From CAZVRZ01 sp964629965 (GTDB lineage Bacteria; Chloroflexota; Anaerolineae; Anaerolineales; UBA4823): a stretch of DNA of 13,284 nucleotides. The DNA is taken from positions 1 through 13,284 of the forward strand of contig CAZVRZ010000142.1 in NCBI GenBank assembly GCA_964629965.1, written 5' to 3'. Positions 7,375 to 13,284 of the stretch are shown here, piece after piece. The notes beneath the pieces were generated by a model, which was not told the origin of the DNA, ran no database searches, and worked only from the letters and a program-made list of their open reading frames with translations. Numbering within the stretch: the first letter of the stretch is position 1; every line of letters begins with the position of its first letter. The translations under genes and the position numbers were made by a program.

Positions 7375-9225
7375 TCAGATCGTTTGCCCTTTGAATTGGC
7401 TCTGGTACAGTTGATGGTAGAAGCCGCGCTGATCCAGCAGCTCCTGGTGCGTGCCCTGCTCGACGATCTCGCCCTGGTTGATCACCACCACCCGATCGGC
7501 GTCGCGGATGGTGCTCAGGCGGTGGGCGATGACGAAGCTGGTGCGCCCTTCCATCAGCCGCAGCAGCGACTTTTGGATGCGCGCCTCGGTGCGGGTATCG
7601 ACCGAGGAGGTGGCCTCGTCCAGGATCAGAATGGCCGGGTCGGCCAGGATGGCGCGGGCAATGGATAAAAGCTGCCGCTGTCCCTGGCTGAGGTTGCCAG
7701 CGCGCTCGGTCAGCAGCGTCTGGTAACCCTGGGGGAGCTGGCGGATGAAATGATCGGCGTCGGCCAGCCGTGCGGCCTGCACCACCTCTTCGTCCGTGGC
7801 CTCCAGCCGCCCGTAACGGATGTTTTCCATCACGGTGTCGGCGAACATGAAGGTGTCCTGCAGCACCAGGCCCAGCATGCGCCGCAGGTCATCCTTGCGC
7901 AGGCTGCGCAGGTCGATTCCGTCGATGGTGATGCGCCCCTCCTGGATCTCGTAGAAGCGCGTCAGCAGGTTGATGATGGTGGTCTTGCCCGCGCCGGTCG
8001 GTCCCACCAGCGCAATCGTCTGCCCGGCCGCGGCTTCCAGGGTCAGGTTCTTGATGACCGGCAGGTCCGGCTGGTAACCAAACGTCACCCCCTCCAGGCG
8101 CACCGCGCCGCGCATGGACTCCAACGGCCGGGCCTCTGGGGCGTCTTGCACTTCGGGCGGCGTGTCGAGGATGTCGAACACCCGCTCGGCGCCGGCCAGG
8201 GCAGCCTGGATGGCGTTGTACATGTTGGCAAGCTGCTGCAGCGGCTGGATGAAGTTCTTGCCGTAGTAGATGAAGGTGGCAATCACACCCACGCTGGCCA
8301 GGCCTTGCAGCGCCAGGTAGCCGCCCAGCGAAGCCAGCACGATCACGAAGAAGTTGCCCAGCACGCTCGAGAGCGGCATGAGCATCATGGCGTACACGTT
8401 GGCCGAGATGGCCGCCCGATAGACTGCCTGGTTGCGTTGGCGGAACGCCTCGATGACCGACTCGTTGCGGCGAAAGGCCTTGACCACCTTCTGTCCGCTG
8501 ATGGCTTCTTCCATCACGCTGTTCATCCCGCCCAACTCTTTCTGCAGCTCGCGAAAGCCCTTGCGGGTGTACCGGGCAATGAAATTGGTAAAGATCGCCA
8601 TGAGCGGTACGAACAGCAGCGTCGCCAGCGCCAGCCAGCGGTTCAGCAAGAACATGGCCGCCACAATGCCCACCAGCGATAAGGTACCAGCCACCAGCGA
8701 GGTCACGTTCTGCGAGACGGCCTGGTTAATGGCATCGATGTCGTTGGTCAGGCGGCTCATCAACTCGCCGGCAGTGTGCGTGTCGAAGAAACGGATGGAA
8801 AGGTTTTGCAGGTGCTCGAACAGGCTGCGCCGCAGGGCCTTGAGCGCCCGCTGTGAGATGCGCGCCATCGCCCAGTTGGCCAGGGCGGTGAACAGGTTCG
8901 CCAGGAAATACGTCAGCAGCATCCACAGGACAATCGCCAGCAGTCCCTGCGGGTCTTTGCCGGCAATGAAGCGGTCGATCGCCTGGCCGATCAGGTAAGG
9001 CCCTGCCAACCCTAAGAGCGTGTAAGCCACCACGCACACCAGCACACCCGCCAACAGCCAGCGGAAGGGCTTCAGGTAAGGTAGCAGGCGTCCCAAGGCC
9101 TGGCGGGGGTTGCGCGCCTTCTCAACCGTGCGCCGCATTGGCCCGCCGGCGCGCCCAGGAATGCCGCCGCTCAGGCGCGGCTGCTCGTCACGCGGCGCAG
9201 GTTGCCTGCCAGGGTAGCTGCTCAT
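7375..9225 (-). CDS. ABC exporter half-transporter, consensus-site subunit (TM288-like)
   Basis: The protein has 616 residues with a membrane domain (about 50-345) and a C-terminal ATPase domain. Seen: Walker A GPTGAGKT (408-415), Q-loop Gln456, signature LSQGQ (512-516), Walker B ILILDE with catalytic Glu537, D-loop SSVD, and switch His568 (IAHRLSTI). The first 45 residues are a polar, Pro/Arg/Gly-rich extension before the first membrane helix, longer than usual for the family. The signature has Gln where LSGGQ has its first Gly. In known heterodimeric exporters (TM287/288, BmrCD, LmrCD) this weakened signature pairs with the degenerate Walker site of the partner. The partner is the gene directly upstream, with a 4-nt ATGA overlap, and a GGGAGG ribosome site lies 4 nt before the ATG. 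Likely an inner-membrane exporter of a drug, lipid or peptide; the substrate cannot be read from sequence. Length is normal for the family and both domains are intact. Confidence 0.95.
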   Translation of the reverse strand: MSSYPGRQPAPRDEQPRLSGGIPGRAGGPMRRTVEKARNPRQALGRLLPYLKPFRWLLAGVLVCVVAYTLLGLAGPYLIGQAIDRFIAGKDPQGLLAIVLWMLLTYFLANLFTALANWAMARISQRALKALRRSLFEHLQNLSIRFFDTHTAGELMSRLTNDIDAINQAVSQNVTSLVAGTLSLVGIVAAMFLLNRWLALATLLFVPLMAIFTNFIARYTRKGFRELQKELGGMNSVMEEAISGQKVVKAFRRNESVIEAFRQRNQAVYRAAISANVYAMMLMPLSSVLGNFFVIVLASLGGYLALQGLASVGVIATFIYYGKNFIQPLQQLANMYNAIQAALAGAERVFDILDTPPEVQDAPEARPLESMRGAVRLEGVTFGYQPDLPVIKNLTLEAAAGQTIALVGPTGAGKTTIINLLTRFYEIQEGRITIDGIDLRSLRKDDLRRMLGLVLQDTFMFADTVMENIRYGRLEATDEEVVQAARLADADHFIRQLPQGYQTLLTERAGNLSQGQRQLLSIARAILADPAILILDEATSSVDTRTEARIQKSLLRLMEGRTSFVIAHRLSTIRDADRVVVINQGEIVEQGTHQELLDQRGFYHQLYQSQFKGQTI

Positions 9226-11000
9226 GCGGCCTCCCTGGCAGCCGCCAACTTAACGCCCTCGCCAAGCTGCGACTCGTAAATTTCCTGGTAGATCGGGCTG
9301 GCACGCATCAATTCGGCGTGCGTGCCCTGGGCGGCGATGCGGTCGTTGTCGAGTACGATGATCTTATCCGCCCGCAGCACGGTGCTGATACGCTGCGCCA
9401 CCACAAAGCTGGTGCGGCCGCGCATGATCTCCTGCAGCGCCTCCTGGATCTTGGTCTCGGTCTCCACGTCCACCGAGCTGGTGCTGTCGTCCAGGATGAG
9501 GATCTGCGGCTGGAGCAGGATGGCCCGGGCGATGGCAATGCGCTGCTTCTGCCCGCCCGACAGGTTCATACCGCGCTCTTCGATGTGCGTGTCGTAGCCC
9601 TGGGGAAGCTGCAGGATGAAGTCGTGTGCCTGGGCCGCCCTGGCAGCCGCCACCACTTCTTCATCGCTGGCCTCGGGCCGGCCGTAACGGATGTTATCGC
9701 CCACGCTGCCGGAGAATAAAACGGTCTCCTGCGGCACGATACCGATATGCGCCAGCAGCGAATCCTGCTGCAAGGTGCGGATATCCACCCCGTTGATGGA
9801 TACGCTGCCGGCCGAAGGATCGTAAAAGCGCGGGATCAGGTTGACCAGCGAGGATTTGCCCGCCCCCGTCGCCCCCAAGATGGCAACGGTCTGGCCGGGT
9901 TCGGCGGTCAGGTTGATGTCTTGCAGCACAATGTTTTCGCTGGAACCGTTGTAGTGAAAAGAAACATTGCGCAAGGCTACCCCGGCCTGGGCTACCCCGG
10001 CCTGGCCGGCGAGGGGCAGCGTTCCCGCCCCGGGCAGGTCTTGCACTTCGGGCTGCGTATCCAGGATCTCGTTGACCCGCCGCGCCGAGGCCAGTCCATT
10101 GGCCCAGGCGTTGGCCAGCATGGTCATCATCAACAGCGGGCCCATGGTGGTCGAGAGATAGTTGATGAAGGCCACGATCTGCCCATCGGTCATATCCCCG
10201 CGCATCACCCGCAGCCCGCCGGCGTACATTACCAATACGATGCCAATATTGACGAAAAAGGTCAGCACCGGAGACATGGTCGACATGAAGGTCATCACCT
10301 GCACATTGCGATCGGTGAGGTCTTCGTTAGCGGCCTCAAAACGCTGGTTTTCGTAATCCCGGCGCACGAAAGCCTTCACCAGTCGCACCCCGGCAATGTT
10401 CTCTTGCAAAACCGTATTGAGCCGGTCGAGCTTTTGCTGGACGCTCAAAAAGAGCGGCTCCATCTTGATGCTGAATAAAACGATGATCACCGAGGTCGCC
10501 AGCAGCAGAGGCAGCATGGTCAGCGCCAGGCCGCGGTTGGTGTTGAACATCAGGATCAGGCTGCCGATCATCAGCAGCGGGGCGCGCGTGCCAATGCGCA
10601 GCGAGATCTGGAAGACGCGCTGCACCGCGCCGCTGTCGGACGATAACCTGACCATCAAGCGCCCGGTGGTGAAATGGTCGATATCGCCATAGGAGAGCGA
10701 TTGGATCTTGACGAAGAGAGCTTCGCGCAGGTCGCGGGCGATGCCCTCGCCCACGCGGATGGAATAGAGGTTGTTGCCCAACGCCAGGGTGAACTGCAGC
10801 AGCGACAGCACCACCATCAGGGCCGAGGTTTGCAAGACCACCTGCATGTTCATCTGGTTGACTCCCTGGTCGATGATGCGCTGGATCAGGCGCGGAATAG
10901 ACAGGTCGATGAACAGGACAATGGTCAGCAGCGCCAGGGAGACCGCCGCCAGCTTCCAATACGGCCTGCCAAAAGGCAGCAGTTTACGAATATGACTCAT
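9222..11000 (-). CDS. ABC exporter half-transporter, degenerate-site subunit (TM287-like)
   Basis: The protein has 592 residues. The membrane domain is about residues 12-305 and the ATPase domain about 340-575. Seen: Walker A GATGAGKS (376-383), Q-loop Gln424, canonical signature LSGGQ (480-484), and Walker B ILILDD, where Asp505 replaces the catalytic Glu. The switch region reads VVAQRIST, with Gln536 in place of His. Both substitutions mark the degenerate-site half of a heterodimeric exporter, and they complement the next gene, which has Glu and His but an LSQGQ signature. The linker between the two domains contains AGVAQAGVA, encoded by a perfect 15-bp tandem duplication. Its ATG overlaps the DinB-like stop by 4 nt and its TGA overlaps the next ABC start by 4 nt, so the three are probably translationally coupled. 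Only a weak AGG precedes the start, consistent with coupling. It acts in the cytoplasmic membrane; substrate unknown. Confidence 0.95.
   Translation of the reverse strand: MSHIRKLLPFGRPYWKLAAVSLALLTIVLFIDLSIPRLIQRIIDQGVNQMNMQVVLQTSALMVVLSLLQFTLALGNNLYSIRVGEGIARDLREALFVKIQSLSYGDIDHFTTGRLMVRLSSDSGAVQRVFQISLRIGTRAPLLMIGSLILMFNTNRGLALTMLPLLLATSVIIVLFSIKMEPLFLSVQQKLDRLNTVLQENIAGVRLVKAFVRRDYENQRFEAANEDLTDRNVQVMTFMSTMSPVLTFFVNIGIVLVMYAGGLRVMRGDMTDGQIVAFINYLSTTMGPLLMMTMLANAWANGLASARRVNEILDTQPEVQDLPGAGTLPLAGQAGVAQAGVALRNVSFHYNGSSENIVLQDINLTAEPGQTVAILGATGAGKSSLVNLIPRFYDPSAGSVSINGVDIRTLQQDSLLAHIGIVPQETVLFSGSVGDNIRYGRPEASDEEVVAAARAAQAHDFILQLPQGYDTHIEERGMNLSGGQKQRIAIARAILLQPQILILDDSTSSVDVETETKIQEALQEIMRGRTSFVVAQRISTVLRADKIIVLDNDRIAAQGTHAELMRASPIYQEIYESQLGEGVKLAAAREAA
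9976..10005 (-). repeat. Perfect 15-bp tandem duplication in the ABC linker
   Basis: GCTACCCCGGCCTGG occurs twice back to back (9976-9990, 9991-10005), encoding QAGVA twice between the membrane and ATPase domains of the degenerate-site subunit. It preserves the frame. Confidence 0.85.
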
Positions 11001-11497
11001 CTGCCTGCAGCGTGCAGGTCTTTGATCACGGCAAGCTCGCCGGCATGGCCGGCGGCATGCGTGATCATGATCGCCAAGACAGTTGCCACCGGAAACTGGT
11101 TGCCGAAGAAATCCACCGTGCGGTCCAGTTCATCTGCAGACAGGCCGTCCAGGTAAGCCCGCGTGGCCAGGCGCAGCGCGTCCCGGTAGGCAAAGATCGG
11201 CTCCAGCGAAACATGGGTGGTCTTAAGCTCCTCCCAGCCGCGGTTTGGACTGGGCGTTTCGACAATCCCGATCTTGGCCGCCCATCCTTGGGCGTCGAAA
11301 AAGCGCGGCGCGCCCTGCAGGATCCGCTGGACAAACAGGTCCTCGGCCGCCAGCAGGTGAATGAAGGTGGCGCTGATGGAATTAAGCTTGCCGGGGGGCG
11401 CCCAGTTCAACTGCTCGTCGGTCAGGTTCTGCGTCACCCCATCCACGCTGTTCCACATGCTTTCTACCATGATTGCAATCGTTGTTTTGCTATCCAC
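10997..11497 (-). CDS. DinB/YfiT-like four-helix-bundle protein
   Basis: The protein has 166 residues, typical for the DinB/YfiT superfamily of small four-helix metalloproteins. Three His residues sit where the family binds its metal: His47 (SATFIHLLAAED) and His147/His151 (ITHAAGHAGELAVIK). No signal peptide is seen, so it should be cytoplasmic. The start is GTG at 11497-11495, chosen because an AAGGAG site (11504-11509) lies 6 nt upstream; the first internal ATG (codon 10) has no ribosome site. Members include bacillithiol- or mycothiol-dependent transferases and many DNA-damage-induced proteins of unknown activity. Which applies here cannot be told. It follows the cytochrome gene by 33 nt and overlaps the first ABC gene by 4 nt, so it belongs to the same transcription unit. 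A role in detoxification alongside the exporter is a guess from context. Confidence 0.88.
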   Translation of the reverse strand: MDSKTTIAIMVESMWNSVDGVTQNLTDEQLNWAPPGKLNSISATFIHLLAAEDLFVQRILQGAPRFFDAQGWAAKIGIVETPSPNRGWEELKTTHVSLEPIFAYRDALRLATRAYLDGLSADELDRTVDFFGNQFPVATVLAIMITHAAGHAGELAVIKDLHAAGR

Positions 11498-11530
11498 CGG
11501 TTACTCCTTGGCAAATGCATTCTTTCCCCA

Positions 11531-11941
11531 TTAAGGGGCGTAGGTTTTGGCCAAATACTCGATCAGGATTGTTTTCTCGGCGTCCGTCAACTGCGCCCCC
11601 TTACCGATCATGCGCGTCACGGTCCTTTCCCACTGCTCACCGGTTTTGGAGGCGCCGGTAACTTTCGCTGCGCTGTGACATTCCGTGCAGCGCTGTTCTA
11701 GCAGTACGCTGCCTGGCGCGGCTTCCTGCGGCAGAGATGACTCAGGCGTGACGCCCTCTGGCGCGGCTTCCTGTGGCAGAGCGGTCTCCGGCGTAACGCC
11801 CACCGTGGGAGAAAGAGTGGCAGGCGCGGCATCCTGGCAGCCGGACAGCAGCAGGCAGGTTGCCACCATGATCAAGGCAAACAAGAAGATAGTGGTGGGC
11901 CCGGCCATCACGGCCGGCTTCTGCGCGGGGCGCTTCTGCAT
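11531..11941 (-). CDS. Lipid-anchored monoheme cytochrome c
   Basis: The protein has 136 residues. A hydrophobic segment (TIFLFALIMVATCLLLSGC) ends in a lipobox with the acceptor Cys at 35, so the mature protein should be a lipoprotein on the outer face of the membrane. The low-complexity segment 36-78 holds a 15-residue tandem repeat with the core VTPE--LPQEAAP, a flexible tether. The C-terminal half has one heme-attachment motif, CTECH (85-89), and a plausible distal ligand Met111 (TVTRMIGKG), followed by LTDAEKTILIEYLAKTY, as in class I cytochromes c. The frame is open much further upstream, but that part overlaps the preceding gene and is Arg/Pro/Gly-rich shadow. The ATG at 11941-11939 has an AAGGAG site (11950-11955) 8 nt before it, and the lipobox fits this start. 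It would carry electrons outside the membrane; its redox partner is not in the window. Confidence 0.92.
   Translation of the reverse strand: MQKRPAQKPAVMAGPTTIFLFALIMVATCLLLSGCQDAAPATLSPTVGVTPETALPQEAAPEGVTPESSLPQEAAPGSVLLEQRCTECHSAAKVTGASKTGEQWERTVTRMIGKGAQLTDAEKTILIEYLAKTYAP
11714..11803 (-). repeat. 45-bp tandem repeat in the cytochrome tether
   Basis: Two 45-bp units (11714-11758, 11759-11803) differ at about 7 positions. They encode the 15-residue repeat between the lipid-anchored Cys and the heme domain. Confidence 0.8.
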
Positions 11942-11982
11942 ATGGAAAGCTCCTTCCGGCTCGCCACCGGTAATGAAATAAA

Positions 11983-13179
11983 CTAACCGCCCAGGGTGAT
12001 ATCCAGCCGCCGGGCCAGCGCGTCCAGGTGCTTCGCCAGGATATCGTCCAGGTCGGCGCCGGGCTGGCTGAAGATGTCCCGCCAGATCTGGGCAAAGGTC
12101 GCAGTCAGCTTGTCTTCCACCATGCCCCACAAAGAGAAACGGGTGGCCGCACGCCCTTTTTGCAGGGCTTCGGCCAGCACCTGGTAATACGGATCGCCGG
12201 CATAGAAAGAATCCGCCAGGGCTTCCAGGCGGGCAGGCATCATGCCAATGCGCGGGCAATAATCGACCTGCGCCTGCGGGGTCACCAGGTGGCGGATCAG
12301 CTCGACGCACTCCTGCGGATAGCGTGAGTGCTGCCAGACGACCAGATTCATGCCGCCCACGAAGGAAGGTCCCGGCGCCAGGGAGATACCCAGGCGCGGC
12401 AGAAGCTCTTCCGATTCCGCCAGCGTGCGCAGGTTGAAGGGAACCCACGGCCCGCCCAGGATGGCAGCCACCTTGCGCTCGCGGAACAGGCGCAGCGCCC
12501 CGCCATCGCTCATCGGTTGGCCTTCCCAGGGCATGTGACGGCTGAGGCCAAAGAAGGTGTGCAAAGCCTTGTGCACTTCCGGCGTGGTGAATTGGGTCTT
12601 GCGCCCGTCCGGGCTAATATAGTCGCCGCCCACCGCCCACACCCAGCTCAAAGAGTTGTACAGGCTGTCGTGCGTAGAAGCGTCAGCAGAAAACGCCCAC
12701 GGCGTGGGCAGAACGCTCTTCAGCCGGCTCAGCGTTTCTTCCATAGACTCAAAGGAAGTGAACGCTTTCTCTTCCGGCACACCGGCCTGCTCCAACATGT
12801 CACGCCAGTAATAGATCACGCGCACATCGGTCATGAAAGGTATCGCCAGGACGCGCTCATCGCCCACCAGGGAAGTGGTCGCCCAAGCCGCCGGCACGAA
12901 GTTGCGCTGCCCGCCGATCTGGCTGATCTCGAGGCGCTTGAAGGGACGCAGCGCCTCCATCGAGATCAAGCTGCCCATCCAGGTGGTGCCGACCTCGGAC
13001 ACGTCCGCGCCGCGTTTATAGATGCCGATATTGACCAGGTCTTTCCAGATCGTGTCCCAATCCTGCAAGGTCAACTGCACCGAGCTGCGCCGGCTTTGCT
13101 CGAAACGTTCGATGTGGGTGCGCAGGGTCTGCGCGATCCCAGCATGGTTGGCCAGGGTAAGGTCAAGTTTTGTAGGCAT
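11983..13179 (-). CDS. Family 1 solute-binding-protein-like protein lacking a signal peptide
   Basis: The protein has 398 residues and resembles sugar ABC-transporter substrate-binding proteins. Visible family features are the N-terminal strand and helix (LDLTLANHAG, then LRTHIERFEQ), VSEVGTTWMGSLISMEALRPF-type beta-strand 2 region (60-80), LAIPFMTDVRVIYYWRDMLEQAGV (111-134), and late conserved segments around AAILGGPW (238-245), PGPSFVGGMNLVVW (269-282) and RIGMMPARLEAL (310-321). The usual signal peptide or lipobox is absent: the chain begins MPTKLDLTLANH and enters the first strand at once. It is therefore probably cytoplasmic, perhaps a sensor or ligand carrier rather than a transporter component, and no permease gene is adjacent. 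There is no Shine-Dalgarno before the ATG, and a -10-like TATCAT lies 6 nt upstream, so the transcript may be leaderless. The frame stays open to the right window edge without a start codon close by, so an N-terminal extension from outside cannot be fully excluded. First gene of the right-hand operon, 41 nt before the cytochrome. Confidence 0.85.
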   Translation of the reverse strand: MPTKLDLTLANHAGIAQTLRTHIERFEQSRRSSVQLTLQDWDTIWKDLVNIGIYKRGADVSEVGTTWMGSLISMEALRPFKRLEISQIGGQRNFVPAAWATTSLVGDERVLAIPFMTDVRVIYYWRDMLEQAGVPEEKAFTSFESMEETLSRLKSVLPTPWAFSADASTHDSLYNSLSWVWAVGGDYISPDGRKTQFTTPEVHKALHTFFGLSRHMPWEGQPMSDGGALRLFRERKVAAILGGPWVPFNLRTLAESEELLPRLGISLAPGPSFVGGMNLVVWQHSRYPQECVELIRHLVTPQAQVDYCPRIGMMPARLEALADSFYAGDPYYQVLAEALQKGRAATRFSLWGMVEDKLTATFAQIWRDIFSQPGADLDDILAKHLDALARRLDITLGG

Positions 13180-13185
13180 ACAGAT

Positions 13186-13214
13186 ATGATAACCGAAATA
13201 TTGAGAGGATGCAA
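13186..13214 (-). promoter_or_regulatory. Candidate promoter of the solute-binding-like gene, leaderless
   Basis: On the minus strand a -35-like TTGCAT (13214-13209) and a -10-like TATCAT (13191-13186, 5 of 6 to consensus) are separated by 17 nt. Only 6 nt (ATCTGT) separate the -10 from the ATG, which puts the expected transcription start at or next to the first base of the start codon. The -35 match is weak. Confidence 0.45.
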
Positions 13215-13278
13215 GATGGCAGCTAACCGGGGGTGTGATTCGTTTTTTCGGAGAAAGGGGGTAAGATAGCGGGGAACC

Positions 13279-13284
13279 AGGAGG
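13279..13284 (+). promoter_or_regulatory. Possible Shine-Dalgarno of a divergent gene beginning outside the window
   Basis: The last six bases read AGGAGG on the plus strand. This would be a full ribosome-binding site for a plus-strand gene starting a few bases beyond the edge, divergent from the solute-binding-like gene. The start codon is not visible, so this is a guess. Confidence 0.3.

Noticed and set aside
7750..8682. Plus-strand open frame of 310 codons
   Set aside because: Antisense shadow of the ABC exporter gene; no recognisable domain or ribosome site.
11526..11538. CCCC-loop-GGGG hairpin at the cytochrome stop codon
   Set aside because: Only a four-base stem, no T tract, and the next gene starts 33 nt later, so a terminator is not supported.
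11531..12448. Longer in-frame version of the cytochrome (305 residues)
   Set aside because: The added N-terminus overlaps the preceding gene in another frame and is Arg/Pro/Gly-rich. The shorter start has a ribosome site and places a lipobox correctly.
13239..13267. Possible plus-strand promoter (TTCGTT and TAAGAT)
   Set aside because: Both boxes match consensus poorly, and the gene it would serve lies outside the window.
12328..13269. Plus-strand open frame of 313 codons
   Set aside because: Antisense to the solute-binding-like gene, with His/Arg/Gln-rich composition typical of the shadow of a GC-rich gene.

Overview
The window is GC-rich and carries eight protein-coding genes, all on the minus strand, packed tightly with short gaps and ATGA overlaps. 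Bacterial origin is clear. I infer a member of the Chloroflexota (Anaerolineae/Caldilineae-like). The reasons are the secreted repeat proteins with Thr-Pro linkers and a C-terminal LYLPLLTR-type tail, a PKD/Ig-like module of a kind I associate with that phylum, and a signal-less solute-binding-like protein. The phylum is a recollection-based inference, not something the sequence proves.

Right part, in transcription order: a solute-binding-protein-like gene without a signal peptide (13179-11983, probably leaderless), a lipid-anchored monoheme cytochrome c (11941-11531), a DinB/YfiT-like four-helix protein with a GTG start (11497-10997), then the two halves of a heterodimeric ABC exporter (11000-9222 and 9225-7375). 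The DinB gene overlaps the first ABC gene by 4 nt, and the two ABC genes overlap each other by 4 nt. The first ABC half carries a degenerate ATPase site (Asp for the catalytic Glu, Gln for the switch His). The second has intact catalytic residues but an LSQGQ signature, so the pair matches the TM287/TM288 type of asymmetric exporter.

Middle: a 159-bp gap (7216-7374) separates the ABC genes from the next group. It holds a perfect 16-bp palindrome, a C7 run and an AT-rich promoter-like segment.

Left part: three secreted repeat-scaffold proteins in a row. The first (7215-4654) has a seven-repeat WxxxGFGD/QVWRT domain followed by seven RCC1 repeats. The second (4581-1927) is a right-handed parallel beta-helix with a choice-of-anchor-Q-like end and a PKD/Ig-like domain. 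The third (1877 to beyond the left edge) is a 14-repeat LVIVD propeller protein. The first two share near-identical leaders, signal peptides, Thr-Pro linkers and C-terminal tails around unrelated middles. The third reaches the left edge while spelling what looks like the same tail. I read this group as a surface-display set built on a common delivery frame. The shared C-terminal tail as a possible undescribed sorting or anchoring signal is the most interesting observation here. No RNA genes, CRISPR arrays or insertion sequences were seen.
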